This document shows, piece by piece, positions 21,362 to 31,399 of a stretch of DNA of 64,000 nt; within the stretch, counting starts at the first letter, position 1, and each line of letters starts with the position of its first letter. The notes under the pieces were generated by a model. It did no database searches, had not been told where the DNA came from, and saw nothing but the letters and a program-made list of their open reading frames with translations. Source of the stretch: Phoronis australis (taxonomy: Eukaryota > Phoronida > Phoronidae); assembly GCA_002633005.1 (NCBI GenBank), contig NMRA01000058.1, positions 413,585 through 477,584 on the forward strand, in the 5' to 3' direction. The position numbers were made by a program, and so were the translations under genes.

Positions 21362-22235
21362 AGTTCATGTTGTTCATGGCGTGGTCGTCGTGTTTATCGA
21401 GACTGCCGACCTTCCGTATGGAACCAGTTTGTCTGTGCCGCGACTGGCTGCGACCCTTGGAGTTTGATCTCCCTTGTCGTTTCCTAGTTTTACGTTTTTC
21501 TGAGAAGCAGACCGTGGCCCAGTGGCCTACCTTGCCACACACACCGCAAGTGTCATTCTTGGCGGGGCAGAAGTCTCTGCCGAGGGTGTGGTCATGGCCG
21601 CAGTTTCGACACAGAGTTTGTCTGTTCCTAACACGCCCTCTGTATTGGTAACCATTCCGGTTTACGGCAGCGACCTGTGGATGGGGATTCTGGAAGGTGT
21701 GTAGTTGGGTGACATACTGTGCAGATGCCTCGTGTGTACGAGCTAGCTGTATAGCCGCTTCAATTGTGAAACCCTTCGGTTTGTTGAGTAGTTCTTTTTG
21801 CAGCTCAGGGATGGGTGTACTTGCAATCAGCAGTTCCACCAGGCGCTCGTTTGCCTCGGCGTCAGTGAAGTCACACTTCTTTGCTAGTAGCCGGCATCGG
21901 TTGATGAATGTGTCAGTCGTTTCCGATGGTTTCTGGTAGTATTTGCTGAGTTTCAGCCTGCAGACACGGTGGTTTGTCGCAGGCTCTAGCTTTTCGATGA
22001 AAGCGGAAAATATTTTATGTGCATCTTTGCGATCCTCTTCGCCTAGGGACCAACTGTTGTATCGTCGCAGGCCCTCTTCCCCAGTGGCAAGGAGAATGAT
22101 GGGAACCTTCTCACTTGCCTTTGTGCCCTTGACGGTGAAGTATAGTTCCATTCTCTCTCTGAAAAGGTGGAACGACTCGGCGATGTTGGGTGATCCCCAG
22201 TCAAATTGAGGCACTGACACGGATTGTGTAGCCAT
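21276..22235 (-). CDS. Gypsy gag, intact ORF
   Basis: 319 codons from ATG 22235 to the stop at 21276, opening 187 bases inside the 5' LTR. Capsid-like N-terminus (FHLFRERMELYF), then two zinc knuckles: C209-C212-H-C223 (variant) and C230-x2-C-x4-H238-x4-C243 (canonical). A basic Arg/Ser/Lys stretch follows (KRKTRKRQGRSNSKGRSQSR). It would package element RNA into particles. No internal stop, unlike pol. Its last 86 bases overlap the pol frame. Confidence 0.93.
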   Translation of the reverse strand: MATQSVSVPQFDWGSPNIAESFHLFRERMELYFTVKGTKASEKVPIILLATGEEGLRRYNSWSLGEEDRKDAHKIFSAFIEKLEPATNHRVCRLKLSKYYQKPSETTDTFINRCRLLAKKCDFTDAEANERLVELLIASTPIPELQKELLNKPKGFTIEAAIQLARTHEASAQYVTQLHTFQNPHPQVAAVNRNGYQYRGRVRNRQTLCRNCGHDHTLGRDFCPAKNDTCGVCGKVGHWATVCFSEKRKTRKRQGRSNSKGRSQSRHRQTGSIRKVGSLDKHDDHAMNNMNYGRPHLQHCPHFQQRSRWCNECPRRSIC

Positions 22236-22409
22236 ATCGTCGAAGGGTGAGGGTAGAATAACACAAGATACTGTATGAAACAGAACGTGGCGGCCGGTGA
22301 GTCGTTGCTTGTCGGGACGTTACGCCGACAACTCACAGAAGTTAATGCTTGTTTACAACGGGTTACTCACGGTTGCCTGATAGTGTGGAGGTTGCAGGTC
22401 ACTTCAAGT

Positions 22410-22421
22410 CCGTTGCCACCA
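22410..22421 (-). other. Gypsy primer-binding site
   Basis: TGGTGGCAACGG on the minus strand directly follows the 5' LTR and begins with the TGG complementary to a tRNA 3' CCA. Which tRNA it matches was not determined. Confidence 0.75.
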
Positions 22422-22582
22422 TGTCATGCCGATTATTGCATGTAATGTTGTAATAAGAACACAATGATTGACTGACAAGGGCATACGATGTATATTGTTG
22501 AACTTCCGGCAAGGGGTACATCAAAAGATGGATCGGGCAATAAACCGTAAGTAGCTATAAAATGTGGAGCAATATCATCACA
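22422..22582 (-). repeat. 5' LTR of the Gypsy element
   Basis: 161 bp, pairs with 17825-17985. It contains the promoter side of the element; no TATA box is obvious beyond a tataaaat on the plus strand. Confidence 0.95.
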
Positions 22583-23246
22583 GGCATGAGCTGTCATACA
22601 ACATCTCGTGTGGTGCTTTTTTATTGCCCATCTTACTAGAGATTACCATGTTTATATTATTTACCCGTATTCATTATATTGTAATTGTATTAGTCATAAT
22701 AAATGACCTGATATCGCCTACCTCGGTCTCATTTTTATCTCTGGTAACGAGCTTGTGACGCACGTATCATTTATCAATCATTCGGGACATATGTCCATCA
22801 TGAATGGTATTTCACTCATTAAATATATTATGGACCCGTCTTACTCCTTTCCCCCTCATTTTGGTCTATTCCATTATTCCTTTGTGTAGGACTACACATC
22901 GTTTTCCCAGTCTTCGTACTGGTCTGTTGTTATCACGTGCCTCGAGTTTGATCAGCTCTTGGCTCTTATAGGCTGATGATTATCTCGTGTCACTAGGGGT
23001 TTTTTCTTTGTTATTGTAACCTCACTTTCAGTTCACCTTTGTTCTGGCCACATTGTCGTACAATCCAAGACTCGATTTTTCCCACCCTCTAGCGCCCAGT
23101 TTTCGTCATTCTCTCGAACTTCCTCATAGCCGGCGCTTTTTTATTGCCCAGTGACAACCATGTTTATGTTATTTACCTGTATTCATTATATTGTAATTGT
23201 ATTAGTCATAATAAATTACCTTATATCGCCTACCTTGATCTCCTTT

Positions 23247-24033
23247 CGTAGGCGGATTTAGGGGGGCCCAGGGGGCCCGCCCTCCCCCCCCCCTTGGCTG
23301 CCGCAAAAAAACTAAAACAGAGCGTAGGGAAATGTTGAGTTTATTAATTAACCCCGGTAACTAAAATTATACGGATGAAAAAAGATTTAAATGTGTGCAG
23401 TTTTAGTGTTGGGGGAGATGGGCTCAAATCCAATTTCAAGTGTCAAATTCGGAACACGGCGCATTCCTAACGGAACTATGGCTAAGAAAAGGCTCTCCTG
23501 CGATATCCCAGGTGACCGGCAGTGGCGCTCCACACTACGACTCCGTTTCCGTCGTCTGCTCCAATGTGCAATGAAGAAAATTTACTTCATTTTTTAAAGA
23601 AAATGGTACCTGAGTGACGATGAAAAAACAGAAGGAATTGATGGCACAAAATATAAAACGTGTAATAATCATTACAAAAAGAAGATTTCGCACACAAACG
23701 CTGTGGACCATAAACAAGTAGGTCTCTTTGTATGACATTAGTAGTTAAATCGTGGTGCTGTAGGGGTAACGCACGAGCGCTCTATCCGCCAGGTAGTGAG
23801 ATCGAATCTTAGGTACTTTCAGTTTTTCCTGTTTGACACGTTCTCCGTTTTTTTATTTGCCTTTTTTTCTTGGATAATACTTCAGGAATCAAGGAAAATG
23901 CTTGATTTTTAGAGGTAAAAACAGAAAAATTTCTTGGTGCTATGCGCATCTACAATCGTGGTTCAGTTTGTGCAAATGCTTACAGCCGGACAAAATGTTG
24001 GGCCCCCCCTTGTGATATCCTAGATCCGCCACT
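23247..24033. mobile_element. 787-bp non-autonomous TIR element in R6
   Basis: Ends cgtaggcggatttagg and, as reverse complement, cagtggcggatctagg; a C-tract or G-tract (gggggcccgccctccccc / ttgggccccccc) follows each terminus. Flanked by ccttt on both sides (23242-23246, 24034-24038), consistent with R6 copy A read across the site. CAGTGGCGGATC-type ends are frequent in hAT-like MITEs, but those usually make 8-bp duplications, so the assignment is open. A related C-rich terminus recurs at 39390-39480. Confidence 0.75.
23751..23815 (+). other. tRNA-like pol III promoter, possible SINE head
   Basis: TGGTGCTGTAGGGG (23753-23766) fits an A box and GATCGAATC (23800-23808) a B box, spaced as in tRNA genes. 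A D-arm-like hairpin gtgc...gcac and a T-arm-like stem surround them, but the anticodon arm does not pair well and no acceptor stem is visible. Probably a tRNA-derived SINE remnant, not a working tRNA. Confidence 0.5.
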
Positions 24034-24110
24034 GCCTTTTCATGTCTGGTAACGAGCTTCGTTGCATGGATCATTTACCTATTATTCGGGACATATGTCG
24101 ATCATAAATG

Positions 24111-25144
24111 TAAGTGCCTTTCTTTAAAACTCTGCTGTGCATTCATTTTTGATGGAATTTAATGAGTGACCCATGAGATGGAAGGGTTTGAGATGTAGTT
24201 TGTTGTGGGTGACCTACCTTGGGCAAAATTTTATCTAGACAGGTGTGACAAGTGAGTATAAACAGGTAAGATGTATTTTTATGGAATTTTAGCACCTTTA
24301 CGTGTCTTGGAAATAAAAAATACATTGTTTTAATCATGTCTTATTTGTTTACCAACAATGTCACACTACAATGACCACTCAACATAAATCAGCTAAGTAA
24401 TTACAGGTAAATTTCTCAGTCGCTAAAATGCCACGTGAATGCAGATTCCAAGTACAGTAAGCATGTACAGCACACATCACGAATTTTTGTCCGACCGGTC
24501 GGCTAGGAGTCGTCTGCCGAGTCGCCTCTGTGGTTGGCACTTGGGTCGGCTACTAGTGGTCGCCTAGCGTAGACGACCAATTCGGATTAAGCGTGTCCTT
24601 GGTCTGCAATTACCATTTTATGACTTAGCGGGTGAACTTTGGCCAAACAAACATTTAACTGTTCGCTGTTCATTCACCATCGGTTTATCAACTTTTGTTC
24701 AACGTAAACTTTATGTTGAATTTCTGACGGCGTGATCAAATCAAACGTGGAAGTATAATTTCTGTCTCTTAGTATGAGACTTCTTATACCGTACATTATG
24801 CATAAAAACAAGCAAGAATTTTGAAATTTTACAGTAAAATTGCACAAAATTCAGATTACAACGCTGGCTGTTTAACAACCTCAAGTGTTTTCATGCCGCG
24901 GAATGCTCATCAAGCAGCATGCATTCGCGCTCATCTGTTATTATTATAAGCTCTTGATCATCACTTCATCACGCTGTACAATGCGCTTTACCACAGATAA
25001 TTATTGTTTATCTTTGTATAATTTCTTAATATGTTAGTACAGCAGTAGAACAAAAGTTTATTTCAAGAACAACATAAACAATGGTTTTAACATAGCGCAG
25101 AGATTAAGATCATGGGCGTTTGAAAATGGAAGAATGTGATCGGT
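24111..25144. other. No recognisable gene
   Basis: AT-rich, with a short GC-rich island at 24480-24600 containing self-complementary gaccggtcggc. No ORF with recognisable product, and no match elsewhere in the window. Confidence 0.5.
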
Positions 25145-25640
25145 TATAGTGTCATCTATGATCCATCATCATTCTGAAGTTGTTGTCATTTTCGGAGTAA
25201 AAAATTTGTTTCAAAGCTAGAGCCTTCCTATCTAGCCAGCTAGCTGTATGAAGACTATAGTCAAAATACAGCAAGGTGCCAATCTGTATTGAGCTCCGAT
25301 AGACCTCGAAATTGCACACAGCCCGAATAAATATACGCTCGTCACCTCGTCGTGAAGCTTGTATCAACATGTGCATGCAAAATCTGGAACTCAATCGACA
25401 TTCACCTTGCCCGTTACGACCGTTTAAGCAAAAAATATCCGACATCATTTTCTTGCGTAATTCTCTGCATTGGTAACAAAGAAATGTATGTGGTCGTTTT
25501 GAAAGTGACACGCGCCTGGACTTCCACAATTTTTTCGACATCTCGCATTAGATGATGACAACATTGCAGCAAAATTTGTTCTAAAATTCGGTTTACTGAC
25601 ATCAAATTCCAAAAACATATTATGAAGTGAAACCAATTCT
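25145..25640 (-). repeat. Diverged relative of the middle of R2
   Basis: On the minus strand the blocks tttgttacc...gcagagaattacgcaagaaaatg, aacgg...gcaaggtgaatg, agattttgcatgcac and agctagctgtatgaagactatagtcaaaa follow the order found in R2 at 47720-48000. Peptides such as FCLNGRNGQGECRL versus FHLNGCNVQGECWL are alike, so an old coding segment may underlie both. The 129-codon ORF at 25541-25152 covers it; product unknown. Confidence 0.5.
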
Positions 25641-26104
25641 AATCATTTGTTGTGACGTTTACGCAACCTCGGGGAAGAACGTTTGATTGAAGAATCTGGG
25701 AAAAAAAACTGGCTAATAGGTAACGCAATATTTCATTGCGCCAAAAGTCGACACAAAAGATCACACCACAATTTTAGCAGCAGAATAATTGTAGAAAAAC
25801 AATTTTTGCAACGCCAGTAAATAATTTAGATTTCTCAAGGAAGATTTTATTTGGTCAGTTTTTACCCAGAACGGCGCAAAGTTGTATATTTAATTTAGTA
25901 AATAGCTTCGCACCAAGGCCGAGCCCTTTGAAGTAAGAACACGATACTTAGTGTTTCGCGTCTACTCCAAGGGGTAAAATTTTATATTTATTTACATGTC
26001 ATTACAAACTTCTCCTGTTGAGTTTCTTTCTCACAAAAGCGGTCTTCGAATGTAGAATCTGGACTATGGCATGTAGTGTTTGTTTGTCCTATCAGTAATT
26101 ACTA

Positions 26105-26660
26105 ACAATAGTACACCTCATGATGATCTCTATAACAGTTTGTGCCTGCCTTACAACACAGTGCAACATTACACTTTCCACAAGCCATAGATGTTTTTTG
26201 TTCTTTTGAAGGAGTTGTATTTTGCTAAAACACCTGGGTACCCTGTTTTGTAATTTTTACATTTTTTCAACCACCCAACACATACAAAGTTTGTCGTTGC
26301 TACCACTCGAGTTGGTAAGTGCAATATGTTGTCCAGCCTGCACTGTGTCGCATCATCTCCTCTTAGCTCGTTCATAACCAAGTTTGAAAGACAACATATC
26401 CCTTTTCTGACCACAGGTTGGATTTTGGTTCACGCGAGAGCCCTAAACTTAGTTTCTATTTTGCGGTACCACCACCATTTCTTTTCCTGACATTCCTGTC
26501 ATTTGATCTAATCTGTCTACTCCCCCATATATCTAGAGTATTACTTGAGCAGATAGACGTTCAACAGAATCCTTTTTTCCTTTCTGTAAAGAGGCTAGCA
26601 TCCTCAGGGGCGTGGTATGTGGACAATTCTATTGTCCATCCAATAGGATACGACAGCAAA
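26105..26660 (-). pseudogene. piggyBac transposase, C-terminal remnant
   Basis: Spread over several frames on the minus strand: WMDNRIVHI, YGGVDRLDQM (equivalent to the conserved YMGGVDxxDQ), WWWYRKIETKFRA, and a Cys-rich end CGKCNVALCCKAGTNCYRDHH that matches the zinc-binding tail of piggyBac transposases. It lies on the same strand and in the right order relative to 29070-28090, so both are pieces of one gene. Confidence 0.8.
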
Positions 26661-26679
26661 GCCACACATTAGCCAGTGA

Positions 26680-28085
26680 GATGTTGTCTGTGTACATTGT
26701 CAGAATAAATATTGATTAAATAATTAGTAAGAATCCATTTTAAGTTGCCCAAAATTTGTGCATGTGACCCACCACCACAAAATGAGTCTTAAGTCGGGAT
26801 TTGTCATTTTTCAATTATTTTTTTCTGAAAATACAGTATTTTCTGATCATTTTGAGGTATGGAGCATGTCCTTATATTCACAAATGACCAAGTTATTGCC
26901 AATTCTAGTCGAGGAAAGTGAAAATTTAGAGCTTTCAAAAGTCAAGGAAAATGGCCGAGAAAAAGTGTCGATAGTGTCTTTAAAATTTCCATAGCAACCT
27001 GCAGTTGAATGCTACATTTCAGACTTATTAGTATACACAACATAAACAAATAAAAGTAATAAAAAAATTAGAAAAAATATAGACCTTATTATGTAATCTC
27101 AGCCAAACAGGAGTGATATTCATGTTGGGTTGCTGCAAGTGGGTCAATAAATTTCCCAGATAATGCATACAGGGTCAGTCCACTTGTGGCATGAGGGGTT
27201 ACCGCAAGTAAAACAAGTAGTTAAAGTGTCTTTTGGAGAAGCTTAATAAAATGAAGTCCTGTAGATTACGAAATACAAGTTGTGGTGGGTCATGTATGTA
27301 CTTTTAAATCATGGAGTCAGTGTTTACATGTACTTTAACATCAAAATCTATTTTTAAATGGTGTTTACAACTTTGGGTTCTGGGGTCAAAGTACTCTAGA
27401 GATTCTAGAAAATTCTGAGAACAAATTGTAACAGCCAATAATATGATTGGATATGATCATGTGGTTTTTATTAACCAATCACTAAATAAGTAGAATGTTA
27501 TATTATAGGCTGAAATCAACAAGATGATCAGATTAGCTATAGTAGTTGAAGCATAAAGACTTGCTGCAGTGTCACAGAGGAAATTGTACAATTAACAGAT
27601 CCATCTCGTGGAAGATTCTAGAAACTTGGCAAGGGCAAGGGTTAACGAACAGGAAGTTAAGTAAGAGCTTGTCACTTGCATTGTGGGTAGTAATGTACTA
27701 CCTGAAGTGTTGCGTCATCAGCCAGAGACTGTCCCCAGCAAGAAGAATTGCGGGTAGAAGAAATTGCCTGCAAGTGTTGCATCACCAGAGACGGTGACCA
27801 GCAAGTACACTTTCACTATACAGTGTGTGTATAGTTTGAAGATTCACCAACAGGACAGACATCCAACAAGTGGAGAGTCCTAGCTTTGGATAGCAGATAA
27901 GACATTTGATTATTTTGGTTGATTGATTAAAGTAATCTTTAAAGAGGGCACTAGCGTAGTTACTCTTTGTAGTTGATTACTTAATTAACAATAGGTTTCA
28001 TTTGTCTAATTAGGGGTTATCATATAATAAATTAATTACTGGATTTGATTATTCACTCTCCACATACACACAATATCAAAGCATA
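26680..28085. other. Unidentified ~1.4-kb insertion within piggyBac
   Basis: AT-rich and non-coding. Separates the two halves of the piggyBac transposase. No terminal repeat was recognised. Confidence 0.5.
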
Positions 28086-28089
28086 GCTA

Positions 28090-29070
28090 CATTTTAAACA
28101 AACCCACAGTCAATCGTCTGACATATATTATGTGCCCCTTCTGTTCCAAAGATTTACAAAGTTCTATTACTACTTTAGGTGAGAGTCCAAATATTAATGG
28201 CTTACAACAGTGTACTTTTATGCAAGTAAACTTCAAAGTTATTACAGTAAGCTAAAACGGCATCAGCAACGACCCATAGTTTGATGCCCCATTTCTTATC
28301 TTTCATGTACTTTTTCATCCCAAGGCGACCTTTAAAAGGTATCATTGACTCATCCACAGTAACTTCTTGGTGAGGTTGGTATTCTGTTGTGAATTTTTCT
28401 CTAATGTAGTCTACCATAAAATGTACCTCATAAAGTTTATCATCACCATGTGGTTGGGAGTCATCCCAAAAATGCAGGTAACGTTTTATTTGCAAATTAC
28501 GTCTTCGGGACATAATTTCTCCCAATTTCGACCCTGTTGAACAAGCCAGTGATTGGTGTTATATAAGTCCATTAAAGCTCTTCACGATCAAACTTCGTGA
28601 TATCCATAAAAAATTGCAAACCATTGAATTTTTCAACTTATCCCTTACAAGTTCCGACCACTCACCTTTGTGGGACTCGGGGTGTTCTCGTAGCTTCGTC
28701 TTGGCGTTTAAATTTGTAAGTTCAACAACTTTATTAAACAGATCGTGGGTAGAGAACATTTGAATATATTTTATTGCTCGTGTACTGCCATCATATACAC
28801 GTGTAGGGCCAACAAACTCGGTAAATTCATGAATTTGCCTAGGATTTTCCAACGTGACCCAGTTTTGAAACACGCGGCAAAGGTAAGTCTCTTCGGCATC
28901 GAATCCCTCGAAATCAAAATCCCGATGTCCTCATTATCTTCAAAATGTTTATTCCAAAACCTCTCTACATCTTTTCTTTCTTGTCTCATTAACTCTAGTA
29001 GATTAAAAACTCTGATATAATCCAAAGTTTTATCGTCAGATGACTCGTACACGGACACGCTGTCGGACAT
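28090..29070 (-). pseudogene. piggyBac transposase, N-terminal and first catalytic part
   Basis: From ATG 29070: acidic N-terminus (SDSVSVYESSDD), then in a second frame GPTRVYDGSTRAIKYIQMF and FNKVVELTN, the usual start of DDE_Tnp_1_7 transposases. A third frame (28525-28202) has RRRNLQIKRYLHFWDD and the first catalytic Asp in VTVDESMIPFKGRLGMKKYM, then KWGIKLWVVADA. The end reads EQKGHIIYV before losing similarity near 28090. At least three frame changes show it is dead. Confidence 0.88.
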
Positions 29071-29424
29071 TTTGTTTTGTTTAGATCACATTTCTGTTCT
29101 TAGAAAATACATCTATTTATAAACGTCACTTTTACTCTACGAATCAAAAATGTTCTTTGAATTATAACTATAAGGCATGAAAATTTCGATGACATCACCT
29201 CGAATTCCCTCTTTTCAACCAATCGTATCATTTCTTAGAAGTTTTAAGGACTACCCAAAACTGATTTAGCGGGCTGTGGTGTGGAACGGAGGTAATATTC
29301 TCAGACCGATTTTCCAGTCTGCGGTGTTGAAAGGGTTAACTAACTGACAGTCAAAATCTGCCATGGTTTTGGCACGTCAAGCTTAGAAATAAAATCAAAA
29401 GATTACAACCCACCAGTAGTCTAA

Positions 29425-30280
29425 CTGTGCATTAAACAAGAAAACCGTCATATCACAAAGAAATTATCAAAGAAAATCGCTGTACTTAAACGTCCCGGCA
29501 AATTTCTTAATGTCAGTACTCTTAAGACCCTTTACCAGTCTATTATTCAGCCTCATATTGATTATTGTTTACTGGTTTGGGGGCACATTAGTGACACACT
29601 TGTCAGAAAAGTTCAAGTAATCCAAAATGAAGCCACCAGGGCTATCCTAGGTACTAGAGTTAGGGACACTAGGGTTGACGACTTGTATTCCAAGCTGGAA
29701 TTTATGAAAGTAAGACAAAAAAATAAATATCTCTCTGCCTGTTGTATGTACAGAAGTAACAATGGCTTGGCTCCAGCATATCTCAGCAGTAAATTCAATA
29801 GCAGTCAGGCTGTACATTCTATATGTTCTTCTGTTGCTGGCAATGTTTCTTCTAAAAAAAATAAAACCGAGATGGGCAAGAGATCTTTTATCTATGCAGC
29901 TGCTATAATACAGAATTCTCTTAGCCCAGAAATTAAACGGTCCAATTCAATTACTACATTTAAAGTAAATAATAAAAGTGGCTGTAATTTACCTAACCTT
30001 TTATACCCTGCCTGTCTTAATTATGTTATTTTTTCATTGTCGTAAATACTCTCACTGTCTAGAGTCATCTCATAATTTATTTCATCTGTCTTAGTTAAAT
30101 TTTTACCATTATTCGTCATTTAGTTATTGCCTTAATTCTCAACCTGTTTTAATTGTATCTTTGTTATGTATATTTCATTGTTGTTTTATTACTTCATTGA
30201 GGGCCCTCTTAGAAAGCAGTGCTATCACTGAAGAGGCATCCCTCATTTTAAATATCACAATAATAAATAAATAAATAAAC
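29425..30280 (+). pseudogene. 3' end of a non-LTR (LINE) retrotransposon
   Basis: An open frame from 29425 to a stop at 30043-30045 reads KKLSKKIAVLKRPGKFL, LYQSIIQPHIDYCLLVWG and VIQNEATRAILG, the region downstream of the LINE reverse-transcriptase catalytic site. A non-coding tail ends in an (aata)n/(ataa)n microsatellite at about 30260-30285. It is 5' truncated, as most LINE copies are, and starts just after the piggyBac TTAA. Its clade is not resolved; CR1- or Jockey-like elements have this pattern. Confidence 0.85.
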
Positions 30281-30289
30281 ATTTTTAAA

Positions 30290-31095
30290 ACAAATAGTCA
30301 TCAACCCATACTTTTGACATTTCAGGTTGGTAGTAGCTGTGCAAATGCCAGAGAAAGCCAATTAGAGTGTAACTACCGATGGCGGCGTGGTTCCTGAAGT
30401 TTGTGAACATGGGAAGAAAATAAAGTGAAAAAGTGTTCAAGTATTACATTTTGAAGTAAATCTTTCACCAGGGAAAATAATTTATTACTTTAAATATAAC
30501 TCACATTTGCCAAACCACTGTCTCAGAGGCAGTCGTTACACTCATTGTTATCGTCGATCTTTATCTCTAATAATTCAAACACTCGACTTTCTTCTCTAAT
30601 AGTTGATACAGCCAATTTTGTCTCTATTAGTTTGTACACAAAGCTCTCGAGGGAAAAATAGTTTGTACACTAGTGTATGAACCATTAGAGAAAACACCGC
30701 ATCCATGTTATGGGACTTAAAAACAGGACCTGCGATTGTCTGAACAATTGATCCCAACTTAAAACATCCATTGGTTTATCAATTCACAATTTTCAGCTTG
30801 GCAACTTCTCAACTGAACAGAAATCAGTTGCTATTTTACAAAATTGGGAAGTATTGCTTACCCTAACTTTGAAACTTGTCAAGATTTGGCCAGCTCAATT
30901 AATTCTTTATATTTATCCGACGACTTCGCCAGCGATGATGATTTCCTTAAAACTGTCAACCTCAGTAGCTTGGTCAGAGCTTTTCAGAGTATTTCCTAGT
31001 TTAATGGAAATGAACTGAACTGAAGGGGGGGGGGTAGCTAAAGGACATTGACAACTGACTGCTACTTGCGCTTGACTTAAAAACCATGAAAAGAA
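30290..31095. other. Mostly featureless intronic sequence
   Basis: No gene seen with confidence. The minus strand has a fair acceptor (ccattaaactag, about 30995) followed by a 28-codon open stretch ending at 30915, but it does not join in frame with the exon at 31101. Confidence 0.45.
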
Positions 31096-31100
31096 ATTAC

Positions 31101-31162
31101 CTTTTTCTTTTCTCATCTAAATGCCTTTCTTCTTCTAATGCTAAAAAGTTCATCTGCTCCTT
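31101..31162 (-). CDS. Putative coiled-coil exon of the split minus-strand gene
   Basis: 62 nt between a strong acceptor (cttgaatttcag) and donor (AAAAAG then gtaatttc). Enters in phase 0 and leaves in phase 2. Encodes KEQMNFLALEEERHLDEKRK plus a split codon: highly charged and helix-forming. It joins the Ser-rich exon at 9092 in the correct phase and follows 31284 after a ~120-base intron. Confidence 0.6.
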
Positions 31163-31283
31163 CTGAAATTCAAGATAAACAGATCAAATACTGAAATAAG
31201 GCATTCGGTAAGAGAATTCTCTACAAAATGTCATTGCACTAGCAAATAAACCAACCCCCATCTATATGTAAAGTCAATGATAC

Positions 31284-31379
31284 CTTCGATGCTTCGATTT
31301 TCAGGTCTTGTATCAACTGTACTTGATCTTCAATTTCTTTTTTACACTTAGTTGAGTCAGTTTTCATTTGTGCTCTGTT
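31284..31379 (-). CDS. Putative coiled-coil exon of the split minus-strand gene
   Basis: 96 nt, 32 codons, phase 0 at both ends. Acceptor ttaacaag (31380-31381) is weak; donor GAAGCATCGAAG then gtatca is good. Encodes a charged helix (KCKKEIEDQVQLIQDLKIEA) with heptad-like Ile/Val/Leu spacing. No family can be named from it alone. It follows the exon at 36361-36146, which also leaves in phase 0. Confidence 0.6.
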
Positions 31380-31399
31380 CTTGTTAAGGCAAATCAATT

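Larger units (their letters stand above)
17825..22582 (-). mobile_element. Ty3/Gypsy LTR retrotransposon, near full length
   Basis: 4758 bp on the minus strand, with 161-bp TG...CA LTRs and a perfect 5-bp target duplication ggcat (17820-17824 and 22583-22587). Order: LTR, primer site, gag, pol (protease, reverse transcriptase, RNase H, integrase), polypurine tract, LTR. I count 8 differences between the two LTRs (about 5 percent), so it is not a recent insertion. Two frame breaks in pol (near 19670 and 18610) suggest a dead copy. No envelope-like ORF. Short LTRs and a two-knuckle gag suggest a Mag-like lineage, but that is only a guess. Confidence 0.95.
22606..24110. repeat. R6 repeat, copy B, interrupted by a TIR element
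   Basis: Module at 22616-22810, spacer from atggacccgtcttactc (22828), second module from 23139. The second module is split at 23247-24033 by a later insertion and resumes at 24034 with ccttttcatgtctggtaacgagc. The order is the same as copy A at 6305-7050. Confidence 0.7.
26105..29339 (-). mobile_element. piggyBac element, broken by an insertion
   Basis: The transposase start side ends at TTAA 29336-29339, preceded inward on the minus strand by CCCTTTCAACACCGCAG, a piggyBac-type terminus. Transposase sequence covers 29070-28090, then is lost, then resumes at about 26660-26105 with the C-terminal region. The gap of about 1.4 kb (26680-28085) is an unidentified insertion. The left terminus with its TTAA was not found. 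Confidence 0.85.

Noticed and set aside
18193-22336. Plus-strand ORFs across the Gypsy element
   Set aside because: They are shadows of the minus-strand gag and pol frames.
17825-22582. Possible envelope gene or endogenous retrovirus
   Set aside because: After integrase only the C-terminal integrase module and the polypurine tract remain; no third ORF, signal peptide or membrane anchor is present.
24480-24600. GC-rich self-complementary segment as a possible RNA gene
   Set aside because: Only short palindromic words (gaccggtc); no extended stem, promoter or terminator could be made out.
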